Positions 13,471-64,000 of a stretch of DNA of 64,000 nucleotides are shown here, piece by piece. The stretch's first letter is position 1. Each line of letters starts with the position of its first letter. Source of the stretch: Paraspadella gotoi (taxonomy: Eukaryota; Chaetognatha); NCBI GenBank assembly GCA_051294375.1, contig CM119263.1, positions 25,634,436 through 25,698,435 on the forward strand, read 5' to 3'. The position numbers and the translations under genes are program-made. The notes beneath the pieces are model-generated. The model was not told the origin of the DNA. It saw only the letters and a list, made by a program, of their open reading frames with translations, and made no database searches.

Positions 13471-13505
13471 CCCCTCGACGCGACACGATCCCATTTATCA
13501 TCGTC

Positions 13506-55759
<42,254 letters not shown>

Positions 55760-56443
55760 CACAGCATTGTCCCGGATCTCGCAGCGAATGAAACGACGAC
55801 CGACGACGACGATGAGAAAAACGATTGCGATGATGATGATGTTGTGATGATGGAGTAGTTCGCCAGGACTACGATGTTGTTGTAACCGATGTAGTGGGTC
55901 GCGTGTAGATTAGGTCTTTCTATAACCTGATCTTTGGGACCCTATTTTTTTTTTTGTTTTTATTTATAATTGTGACGCGCGTTTCCGCTTCGCAAACTTG
56001 TTTCTTAATTCAACATTATTATCTTTTATTATTTTCTAACAATATTACCTTTAAGTGGGCGAAACGAAGTCTTAAAAAAAAAAACCAAAAAAGAAAAAAA
56101 CAAAACATTATACACAAAATTAACAATGGGAAATATTCGCCTATTCGCGTATTTCAATCCTTTTTTTTCCCTTCGTTTTTCTTTTTTAAAATTCTTTATT
56201 TTCCCCAAAATCATGTCATGTCATGTCACACTTTCCATTCATATCTAGTGTCACTTAATATGTGATATTCATCGGGATCTTATTAATACATAAAAATCAA
56301 GAAAAATGAAAAACAAAACAAAAAACATTTTTTTTAAATTTATTTTTTATTTTCTGTTGCAGCCACGTATTTAAATAATAAATTCGTAATACACAAAGCT
56401 TTAGTCTGCGTGTCTCTCTTTTTGATAATTTTTTATAATTAGG
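55760..56443 (+). terminator. 3'UTR and polyadenylation signal of the DUF4139 gene
   Basis: AT-rich sequence after the stop with GATGATGATG and poly-T stretches. A canonical AATAAA lies at 56377-56382, after which the tandem duplication restarts. The same signal recurs in copy 2 near 58970. Confidence 0.55.
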
Positions 56444-57552
56444 TTGTACCAATTTCATAAAATTCAGCTCCTTGTATTTTGATGCTGGGCGGAATACAAT
56501 ATAGTATTCCCGATCTAAAACTTAAGGGATGGTCTTTTCATAAAAATGAAACATTATTTGAAACATATAACCAATTCATTGATAGGGAAGCCAGGTAATT
56601 CTGTGAGTGAATAAACGAGACATGTGAGAATCTTTATTGAAAGCTTGCAGAGACCTGCTGTCATTATCTTGTAAGAGTAATGGAGGCCTTAAACTACCAA
56701 AGCCTTCCAAAGTCAGGGGCAAGATGCTTTTTTTATTAATGAATGGATAATTTTATATTGGTTTACCAATTTTATAAAATTAACTTACCTTTTGCTTAAG
56801 CTTACCAATTGAAACCGTTTCACTTTGTTTTTTGCCCTCAGATCTTCGAGTACGAATCGATCCCCAAAAAGGCGCCCCACGCCTACTTGAAGGCGCGATT
56901 GAGGAATCTCTCTACCATGGCGCTGCTCCGGACCCGCAAACGTCTATATCGACAACAACTACATTTCCAAGGTGATCCATCTTCTCTTTTTTTTTTCTCT
57001 CTCTTTTAAAAACCTCTGTTCTCTTTTAAGCTTTAATTATAACATTTTTATTCTCCTTTGATATCTTTTCTTCTCGTCACATATATTTCTTCTTTCTCGT
57101 CTTATCTATTGTATTCTCCTTTTGTCTCTTTTTATTCTTCCAATTGTATTTGCTTTGCTCATCTTTTTTCTATTTATCATTTTTCCCCTTTTTCCCTTCC
57201 TTTATCCTCACCTTCTCTCCAGACCGAATCCGGCTGGTGAGTCCCCAGGAAGAGTTTTACTGTTTGCTGGGTCGGATCCGGGAGTCGAAGTCAAATACAA
57301 TTCCGGCCACAAAAATCAGGTCAGATCTTGACTCAGAGGAGAAAGTGAGTAGGGGAAAGAAAAAGAATATGAGTTTTGACTTTTGACTCTTTCTGTTTCT
57401 GTTCCTGTTTTTTTGAACTGTTTTGTCTCGGTTTCTTTTTACTTTCTCTCTCTCACTCTCTCTTTATCTCACTACACTTTTTCTTCCTCTCATCCTTCCA
57501 CCCTTTCTCTTCTCTCTCTTCTCATCTCTCTCTCTCTCTCTCTCTTCTCTCA

Positions 57553-57590
<38 letters not shown>

Positions 57591-59010
57591 CTCTCTAGCT
57601 CCCCAACAGAGAAACCTCGAATATCTCAGGCAAAGTCATTACAACCACTTACAAGCAAGTCACACGAAGTCAGGAATTCCTACTCGGAGCCGATCAAAAA
57701 TACTCATCATAGATCAGCTTCCCATCTCGTCGGAGGAGAAGATTAAAGTTAGTATTTCTTTGAAACAAATGTAAACTTTTTTTACAATTAAATTTTTTGT
57801 CAACCTTTTTTCATCGAATAGAATTATTAATTAGATTTTTCAATTAAGCATCGCAGGTTATAAACCTAAAAAGTTATTCTTTTGTATTCATTTTTAAAAT
57901 TTAAATTAATATTGAAATTAAATTGAAATTTAATCTTTAGTGATATGATATTAAGTTACTTAACAATTTTTTATTGTATTTTAGGTGACGCTGCAGGAAC
58001 CGGTGATAAAAGCATCCGGAAAAAAAGGACAAAAATAAACAAATAAGAATGGGTAAGCACTTCCGTTTATCACTAAAAAAAAATTATCAAACAGAAAATC
58101 AATAAACCTACCATTCAACCAACCACAGAAATGAAACCCTAAGACCAACTTAACAAACTGTCAATCAAGCCAACCAATCAAATTACACAAATATATAACA
58201 AATCAATGAAGGACCAAAAAGAATCAACCGTAACCAACCCCTCCCCCCTCCCAAGGCCAAAAACAACCTGATCGAGTGGACATCGAAATCGGGCCGAACA
58301 AGAGCCAGGAGGTGGTTCTCAAGTACGCCGTCGAGCATCCCCCGATGGAGGACGTGGATTGACCAGCATTGTCCCGGATCTCGCAGCGTCATGAAACGAC
58401 GACGCGACGACGACGATGAGAAAAACGATTGCGATGATGATGATGTTGTGATGATGGAGTAGTTCGCCAGGACTACGATGTTGTTGTAACCGATGTAGTG
58501 GGTCGCGTGTAGATTAGGTCTTTCTATAACCTGATCTTTGGGACCCTATTTTTTTTTTTTTTTTTTTATAATTGTGACGCGCGTTTCCGCTTCGCAACTT
58601 GTTTCTTAATTCAACATTATTATCTTTATTATTTTTTAACAATATTACCTTTAAGGGGGCGAAACGAAGTCTTAAAAAAAAACCAAAAAGAAAAAAACAA
58701 ACATTATACACAAAATTAACAATGGGAAATATTCGCCTATTCGCGTATTTCAATCCTTTTTTTTCCCTTCGTTTTCTTTTTTAAAATTCTTTATTTTCCC
58801 CAAAATCATGTCATGTCATGTCACACTTTCCATTCATATCTAGTGTCACTTAATATGTGAATATCATCGGGATCTTATTAATACAATAAATCAAGAAAAA
58901 TGAAAAACAAAACAAAAAACATTTTTTTAAATTTATTTTTTATTTTCTGTTGCAGCCACGTATTTAAATAATAAATTCGTAATACACAAAGCTTTAGTCT
59001 GCGTGTCTTC
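56444..59010 (+). repeat. Tandem duplication, unit 2
   Basis: Direct repeat of 53802-56425. Order and content are identical, with scattered one- to two-base deletions, many in homopolymers. The region carries its own repeat-family-1 copy (56533-56780) and a shorter CT array. Confidence 0.92.
56842..58362 (+). pseudogene. Second copy of the last five DUF4139 exons
   Basis: Exons at 56842-56971 (two bases lost), 57223-57319 (one base lost after ACCGA), 57610-57747 (two extra bases), 57985-58048 (intact where unit 1 is broken) and 58256-58362 (correct C-run, stop at 58360-58362). No upstream DUF4140 exons accompany it. It is therefore either an unmerged second haplotype or assembly copy, or a partial gene duplication. 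The complementary errors in the two copies favour the first. Confidence 0.8.
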
Positions 59011-60218
59011 TTTTATTATTATTTTTGGATATTATGTAAAATCTAATTATTAATCTTACGATCATGCGATAAAATATATCTAATGATCTATCCGTTGTAC
59101 GGATCCTACAATCCGGTATCNNNNNNNNNNNNNNNNNNNNNNNNNAAAAAAAAAAAAAATTAGTCATCATATCCTCGTTATGCGCTGCCAATTTGGGAAT
59201 AATTATGTGTTGACCGAGCTTATCGTCTTAATATTTGTCGATTCACTTATAATGCCAGGTCTATTTTTTCCCTGTCTTTCTCTCGTATAACTAAGGTGAA
59301 TGATATATTTATATCGATTACTGTACATAAACTATATTTTTTTTTCTCCGCAACGGCTGAATTGCTTGAATCACCACAATTAAACTGCGCTGGGTCAAAA
59401 AAAACATAAAGCCAGACATTTATATATAATTTTTTTTGTTACCAGTAATACGTTTTCGCATTTAAAAACGCAGACTATATATATTTAATACGAATTAATT
59501 TGCCATCTGATTGCATAATTAAAAATTAATTCTCGACGGAGAAGCGAGAATCCTCTCTCTCAGAATGTATTTCTTTTTTTTCTTTTTTTCCGCAGCATTT
59601 TTTTCACTGTGTATCATTTCATGTCTTTTCTCTCTTCATCGTCTCCTTTTACTTGTGGTCAAAAATAAAAAAAATTAAAAAAATTAAAAAAAACCAAAGA
59701 AATTCTCTGGTCTTGTTTTCGAATTTATAAAGAGCAGAAACGACCGGAAATTAGTGAAACAAAATTGTGTGAAATTTGTGAACTAAATGAGAAAGAATAT
59801 TTGAGGCAATTACGAGACGCGAATTTATGCACGAGTTTAACTGAAGTGAATTAAGAATTAGGACCTCATTACTGAAAAAACCACACGTTTCCTGGGAAAA
59901 CTCCAACTCACTATTTCAGACGAGGGCGTAATGAAAAAAGTATTTACGAAAGAACAACGAAGCCAAAGTCCAAAGTCTAGGGCAAGATAGCTTATTTATT
60001 TATTAAATAAATGAAAAATTCTATATTGACTTTACCGATTTCAGAGTGAAGATGGAGACAGAATTGTGAAGAGAATTTATTAAGTTTCTAACATTGATAA
60101 TGTAAATGATACAGCCACTGAACGTTGGTTTATTCAAAACTATTTAGATCTCTACGAACTTTAAAGCATTATTAAATACTAGTTTCCAAATCAATGCATC
60201 CGATACCGATTGCATACC
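59011..60218. other. Intergenic region with a gap and a repeat fragment
   Basis: AT-rich sequence with a 25-N gap (59121-59145) beside a poly-A run, and a truncated repeat-family-1 copy at 59956-60045 (AAAGTCTAGGGCAAGATAGC then TTTATTAAATAAATG). TTTATT at 60129-60134 is an AATAAA on the minus strand, 85 bp past the stop of the F-box gene. It is a plausible polyadenylation signal for that gene. Confidence 0.65.
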
Positions 60219-60709
60219 TCACCAATAAGCCACAACCGCGGCCTCGCCCGTCTGCGCCATCGTCGCGATAAGGGCATCGTCGACGATCATCTCCTTGACG
60301 CTGATCGGCTGCCGATGCACCTGATGCAGCAGCGTTCCTGCGCCTACGTCCCATACAAACACCCCGCGACAGTCTCCGGCGCTGACGAGACGCCGGCCCC
60401 GCAAGAAAAGGCGCCGAACGACGCCGACGTGGCCGCCGCGACGAGGTGGCGCCTTCAATCGGCGTAGAAAGGCGCCGGAGCGAGACCAAACCGCCAGTGC
60501 GGCGTCGGCGCCACCGGCGACGATGAAGCGTTCGTCGGCGGCGACGCAGTGAACCTCGGCGCCGAGTTCGTCGAGAATATCAAGGGCTGCGCCGGTGGCG
60601 GAGTCCCAGACGGCGAGGGAACCGTCGCCGCTGCCGGAGACGACGACGCCGCAGGAGATGTGGCAGCAGTAGACGCCCTCTAGGTGGCCCTGACAGACGC
60701 GGAGGACGT
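60219..60709 (-). CDS. F-box/WD40 gene, last exon (WD blades)
   Basis: The acceptor is TTGACTCAAG. One preceding G plus AC makes Asp, giving LETG-DVLRVCQGHLEGVYCC. Three clear blades follow and the frame stops at 60219-60221 after EAAVVAYW. Part of this exon (60302-60449) is the source of the copy inside the element at 61193-61488. Confidence 0.9.
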
Positions 60710-61505
60710 CTTGAGTCAACAAAAAAATAAAAAACGATGACGCTCTGGTTGTTATTCAACTTATAACAAAAAAAGCCCCCCCCCCAAAAAAAAAACCCTA
60801 TCGCGCCGTCAGCCCCATATAACCTCCAGTCTCCAAGACACGTAAGACGAGACGTCGGTCCCATGACCCCGTCACAAAGACGCTCTCTGCGCAGGCGCAA
60901 CACTCAACGTCGTCGTCGTGAACGTTGGCTCGGCTCCACGCCAACGCCGCGGCAAATCGCGTCACGCGCCAACCGCAAACGCTGTTGTCCGACGCCACGG
61001 TGACGGCGATGACGGGAAAGGAGAGGGCAGGAATAATCGCGGTCGCTGTAATTTTTTTACGTTTTAATAATTGTATACAAAAATATTTCAAGTTAATTAA
61101 ATGCGTTGTCCGAAACAAAAATAAAAACTTTTTCCTTTAAAGTGAAAATACATATTGAAGTAATCCTTTATTTTTCGTTGTTAGTAGTGATGAGAGAATT
61201 GACAAAGTTTTTGTTTGCAACGAATTTTATTTATAATTGAACAGACATGTTTCGACTTGTTTTACAAGCCTTCATTAAGCCTTTACGGTGATCGGCTGCC
61301 GATGCACCTGATGCAGCAGCCTTCCTGCGACTACGTCCCAGACAAACACCCCGCGACAGTCTCCGGCGCTGACGAGACGCCGGCCCCGCAAGAAAAGGCG
61401 CCGACCGACGCCGACGTGGCCGCCGCGACGAGGTGGCCATTCAATTATAAATAAAATTCGTTGCAAACAAAAACTTTGTCAATTCTCTAGTAAAAATACA
61501 AAACC

Positions 61506-61552
<47 letters not shown>

Positions 61553-63138
61553 AGCTGACCATCCGGTCCCGCTTTCGATCCCCGACGTCGATCGATGGGC
61601 GCCAACTCCATCATGGATATCGGCGCCGCGTGTCCGCCGACGGAGGCGCAGAGGACGCGGAACGCCGCAGCTCCGAGGCAGCAGAGCCGCAACCTGCCGT
61701 CGCTGCAGCCGAGGACGATCGTCTCCTGGTCAGGCAGGATTCTCAGCGTTGTCGCGTGGCCAGTCGCAATGCTTTAGAGGGAGCGAATGGAGATGTTAGG
61801 TTTATTTATTCAGAACAATTAGCTACATTAATTAACAGTAAATGTTTATCACTTTTCGCCCCGCTCTCTGCGACCGACTCCGACGATCTCTCCGGCGCCG
61901 TCGACGGTCGGATCAAGCGTCGCCCGCGTCTTCATCGTCCGCACGTCCCACACTCTCACGCGAGAGTCGACGCCGCCGGTAACGAATGACTCGTGACGCC
62001 GAGAAAAACCCAGAGAGGGCGTGCCGTTTGGCAAGGAGGCGCCACGATCGCGTGGGCGGGCGACGCCGAGGTCGGCGTAACGTCCGTGGCGCCAATTGGC
62101 ATCGAGGTGGGCGCCGCGAGCGAAGTGGCGGCGCCAGAAACAAGGCTCGAAGGATCGGCATCGGGTCGGAGTGGGCGGAGGGGCGTGGTCGATGCTGGGA
62201 GGAGTTTGAATTGGCGAGGGTCGCTGGAGTGGAGAGGGTGACGTTTGGCAGCCTGAGTAATTACAGTTGGTTGGGTTTGTTAATGTAGTAAATCGCCGTG
62301 TTTTCGTTATTATTATTTAGATTATCGGAAAAACCCGCAAAGAAGCTTTTATTGTTAAGAGTAAAGTTTGGAGTTAGTTGAGGGTCTGGGCCTTATCGTA
62401 AGAAGAAGATAGAAAGTATGGGTTAAACAGTTTAAGTGTTTAAGTGTTTATTGTCTAAAAGTCCTGGGCGGATAAGGTTAGTAGAAAAAGGCATCAGTCG
62501 AAGGAGAGATACAGAGTCTTCTACTGCTCGACCATCGGAGGAAGGATGAAGGATTGTGGTTAAAGTCAATAAAGTTAAAGTTTAAACTTACTTAAACTTA
62601 AACTTAAACAATAAACGACCTCTCTCTCTGATTCTTTCCTTCAGAAACCGAAATCGCTCCGTCATCACTGAGGCCGCGTTTTCAGCGCCACCAATCGACA
62701 GTTCCGTGTCGTTGTCCACCAACTCTTCGAAGCGCCATCTTTGTCCGTGGCGCCGCTCTTCGACGCGTCCCCTCCGCCCATCTCCCGGTCCCTGAAGTCA
62801 ACGCCGTTTTCGGGCGCCGTCGACTCGTTGCTGACCCAATCCGGCGGCGCGTAATTCGGCGCCTTGCTCTTTTGCCCAACAAAATTGAAAGAGGCCGACC
62901 ACAAGAGTCCCTGGCCGGCGCCGTCGCTGCATTTGCCTCCTGAACGCGGCAAGCCTCGTCGACGGCACACTTCGAGCCAAACCTCGTCGCGATCGATCCG
63001 ATCTCGCCACAGGCTGCAACAGAGCGAGCAGTTGGCCAGATCAGCGGCGTCCAGCCGCTTGAAGATCTCGAAGCCGATCTCTGGAGGAAGGCGGGAGCAA
63101 AAGTCTAGACCCTCCACGTCTCTGCTCGCGGTTTCCAT
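60219..63138 (-). CDS. F-box/WD40-repeat protein, whole gene span
   Basis: Five minus-strand exons: 63138-62620, 62194-61853, 61771-61560, 61045-60824 and 60709-60219. The proposed Met (METASRDVEG) precedes an F-box (LPPEIGFEIFKRLDAADLAN then CSLCCSLWRDRIDRDEVW). A linker with ANWRHGRYADL leads to seven or eight WD40-type blades (SFVTGGVDSRVRVWD, VLGCSDGRLRLCCL, AVTVASDNSVCGW, FVTGSWDRRLVL, VVSGSGDGSLAVWDSATG, IVAGGADAALAVW, LVSAGDCRGVFVWDVGAG). Such proteins bind SKP1 through the F-box and substrate through the propeller in SCF ubiquitin ligases. The last four exons chain in phase (2, 1, 1). The F-box exon needs a one-base correction near 62739, and its junction to exon 2 is unresolved. I cannot assign it to a numbered FBXW orthologue. 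Confidence 0.88.
60824..61045 (-). CDS. F-box/WD40 gene, exon 4
   Basis: TAIIPALSFPVIAVTVASDN then VTRFAAALAWSRANVHDDDV and SVFVTGSWDRRLVLRVLETG. The donor is ACTGGAG before GTTATA, phase 1. Open and WD-like throughout. Confidence 0.85.
61193..61488. mobile_element. TIR element carrying a captured WD40 exon fragment
   Basis: Perfect 49-bp inverted repeats occupy 61193-61241 and 61440-61488 (left arm begins AGAGAATTGACAAAG, right arm ends CTTTGTCAATTCTCT). The 198-bp interior holds, at about 61289-61436, a copy of 60302-60449 with about four mismatches in 148 bp. It lies in the intron between the exons at 61560 and 60824 of the same F-box/WD40 gene. No clear target-site duplication is visible. 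It could be a MITE-like element, a Penelope-like/retrozyme derivative, or an assembly hairpin. Confidence 0.75.
61249..61279 (-). ncRNA. Degenerate hammerhead-ribozyme-like core
   Basis: On the minus strand TTAATGA (cf. CTGATGA) is followed by A, a 6-bp stem II GGCTTG/CAAGTC with loop TAAAA, then GAAAC. The order and spacing match the hammerhead catalytic core. C3 and G5 are changed, so activity is unlikely. It lies inside the TIR element next to its left arm. Confidence 0.4.
61511..61551. repeat. (TTGA)n microsatellite
   Basis: Ten perfect tetranucleotide units in the F-box/WD40 intron just after the exon-3 donor. Confidence 0.97.
61560..61771 (-). CDS. F-box/WD40 gene, exon 3
   Basis: The acceptor is CCCTCTAAAG. 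The leading C completes Asn with the previous AA, then IATGHATTLRILPDQETIVL, GCSDGRLRLCCLGAAAFRVL and a tail ending GPD plus G. The donor is GGATG before GTCAGC, phase 1, which fits the exon at 61045. Confidence 0.88.
61853..62194 (-). CDS. F-box/WD40 gene, exon 2
   Basis: The acceptor is CTCCTCCCAG. It encodes a Pro-rich start (IDHAPPPTPT), then FWRRHFARGAHLDANWRHGR, a pattern seen after the F-box in FBXW proteins, and the first blade SFVTGGVDSRVRVWDVRT. The donor is GCGAAAA before GTGATA, phase 2. An alternative acceptor lies about 26 bp upstream. Confidence 0.8.
62195..62619 (-). other. Intron of the F-box/WD40 gene
   Basis: About 425 bp, AT-rich, with TTAAACTTA repeats near 62580-62612. 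Nothing else seen. Confidence 0.7.
62620..63138 (-). CDS. F-box/WD40 gene, F-box exon
   Basis: The Met at 63138 is chosen because the frame upstream reads through a tRNA-like sequence (GFDPGS), which is not coding. The F-box LPPEIGFEIFKRLDAADLAN... is followed by an acidic/polar linker (NESTAPENGVDFRDREMGGG). Near 62739 the frame shifts: the continuation WRFEELVDNDTELSIGGAEN then ASVMTERFRFLKERIRE is open in another frame up to a donor GAGAG before GTCGTT at 62619. One missing A in the AAAGA run would restore it. Confidence 0.8.
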
Positions 63139-63149
63139 GTCTGCCGCGT

Positions 63150-63185
63150 GCCGAGAACCGGGATCGAACCCCGGACCTTGAATAG
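63150..63185 (-). tRNA. tRNA-Phe-like 3' remnant (pseudo-tRNA or SINE head)
   Basis: On the minus strand AAGGTCCGGGGTTCGATCCC then GGTTCTCGGCA reproduces the variable loop, B box (GGTTCGATCC), T-arm and acceptor strand of eukaryotic tRNA-Phe. A GAAGA reminiscent of the GAA anticodon loop lies about 15 nt upstream. No matching 5' acceptor strand (CCGAGAA-like) or proper D-arm is present, so it is not a functional tRNA gene. It overlaps the 5' flank of the F-box exon. Confidence 0.55.
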
Positions 63186-64000
63186 TCTTCGTCGGAAGTT
63201 TGTAGAAGAGGAAACGGGCAAGGACGGATTCTCTATACTGAGAGTTTGGACGAGACATAAAGACTCGATAGAAATTCTTCATATCTTTCCGATCTTGAAC
63301 GAGACAAGGTCGTTAACGGCGAATCAAAGTTCAGTGAACTTTGTAGTTTCGCCCCTACACGTTTAAGTTGAATAACAGAACGAACATTTTGTTTTGATTC
63401 ATACTTGATCTTTATTTTTATTTCCCAACAAAATTACTCGGTACAAAATAAAAAGATAATAAGTATTAAGGATATTTTTTGCCAAATATTTCGACTTATC
63501 AGTGGTAAAAGATTTAACAACTGATGATGACTTCAAAAAATAAGTCGATATATTTGCACAGCCTCTCCATAGTGAAAATACAAATAATACTGACAGTACT
63601 CACAGTGCGTTTGATGATTTTTAAAGAAAAAGATATTAAATTTTAAAAGCTTCAGTTCGAATCCTTGCTCATCTCTTTTTAATTTTTTTTTTGCAAATTA
63701 ATATTCATAGAAATAAATCCAACAAACTTTGTTATTTTCCTTTTACTCTGAGCTGACTGGTTAATACATCACATCAAAAACTAACACCTTTTGCATCGTA
63801 ATTAGTAATTTTAATCTTTTTTTAATCGAGTAACCATGAAAAACAACGCGGGTCAAAAGAATCACATTCGCTGAAATTGAATTCTCAAAAACAAAAACAA
63901 ATTTGGTTAGTTTGTTGACTAAGAATAGTTTCATGAAAAGATCACTCCATGTTTTAAACTTTATCTTTTTTAAATTTGTGGGCGAGGAAGTCAGGCGCGT
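63186..64000. other. Upstream flank of the F-box gene; repeat relics
   Basis: AT-rich, no coding signal. It contains the hammerhead-like inverted pair at 63483-63556. The remainder (63557-64000) shows nothing recognisable. Confidence 0.6.
63483..63556 (+). ncRNA. Hammerhead-ribozyme-like motif in an inverted pair
   Basis: CTGATGA (63521-63527) is a perfect hammerhead C3-A9 segment. It is followed by T, stem II GACTT/AAGTC with an 8-nt loop, then GATA (canonical GAAA). CAAATAT (63483-63489) pairs with ATATTTG (63550-63556) as a stem III would. The left side TTTCGACTTATCAG is itself the reverse complement of a deleted copy of the same core. This resembles a decayed pair of ribozymes from a Penelope-like element. 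Confidence 0.45.

Larger units (their letters stand above)
1..13505. other. Intergenic/5' flanking region without a recognised gene
   Basis: About 13.5 kb of AT-rich sequence broken by CT/GA, GAC, TA and CCGT simple repeats, with copies of two dispersed repeat families at 8.1-8.6 kb and 9.3-9.65 kb. Open frames here are low-complexity (poly-Ser/Leu, Arg/Glu) and arise from the repeats; none resembles a protein family I know. A short ATG frame near 11083 (about 31 codons, starting MPGVWQIFDYLD) and a minus-strand frame with DLRRSN-type repeats near 2500-2780 are the only non-trivial ones, and neither can be supported as a gene. Confidence 0.6.

Noticed and set aside
61215-61454. Frame of 79 codons inside the TIR element as a WD40 paralogue
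   Set aside because: It is the antisense reading of a 148-bp captured exon fragment with no start, splice sites or continuation.
63155-63225. Functional tRNA-Phe gene
   Set aside because: The T-arm and 3' acceptor strand are good, but no matching 5' acceptor strand, D-arm or correctly spaced anticodon arm is present.

Overview
The window is nuclear DNA from an animal, probably an invertebrate (protostome-like). The evidence is GT-AG introns that chain in phase through recognisable metazoan families (ionotropic glutamate receptor, F-box/WD40, BTB/KCTD, DUF4140-DUF4139), GC-rich exons in AT-rich introns, and an extreme load of (CT)n/(GA)n and other simple repeats. It is a draft assembly: nine runs of N, a 5.7-kb fold-back inverted duplication, a 2.6-kb tandem duplication, and many one-base indels in exons.

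Layout. 1-13505: no gene recognised; simple repeats and dispersed-repeat copies. 13506-55759 (+): one long gene for a DUF4140/DUF4139 protein of the nematode 'F37C4.5' type (related to bacterial MuiA-family proteins, function unknown). Its probable first exon is at 13506, a second DUF4140 exon lies at 26422, and the rest lies between 39553 and 55759. Introns exceed 12 kb, and the DUF4139 domain is interrupted by a long disordered Ser/Thr/Pro-rich insert. 48886-51292 (+): a complete compact ionotropic glutamate receptor gene nested in an intron of the first gene on the same strand. It lacks an amino-terminal domain and has an Asn at the pore Q/R/N site and an Asp at the agonist-carboxylate site. 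40508-46196: inverted duplication that repeats three exons of the long gene in reverse. 53802-59010: tandem duplication of its last five exons and 3' end. 60219-63138 (-): an F-box/WD40-repeat gene in five exons.

Mobile and relic elements. A degenerate BTB/KCTD domain lies in the 13-kb intron (31773-32063). A small element with perfect 49-bp terminal inverted repeats (61193-61488) carries a ~148-bp copy of a WD40 exon and sits inside an intron of that same gene. Two sites carry hammerhead-ribozyme-like cores (61249-61279 minus; 63483-63556), as seen in Penelope-like elements and retrozymes. There are tRNA-Phe-like 3' remnants, a family of 3'-anchored, 5'-truncated dispersed repeats, and a CCGT-associated tandem family.

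The genes share no evident pathway: one is a membrane receptor, one a likely ubiquitin-ligase substrate adaptor and one a protein of unknown function. No bacterial, viral, CRISPR or organellar signature was seen. All exon boundaries are inferred by eye from splice consensus, phase and family resemblance.
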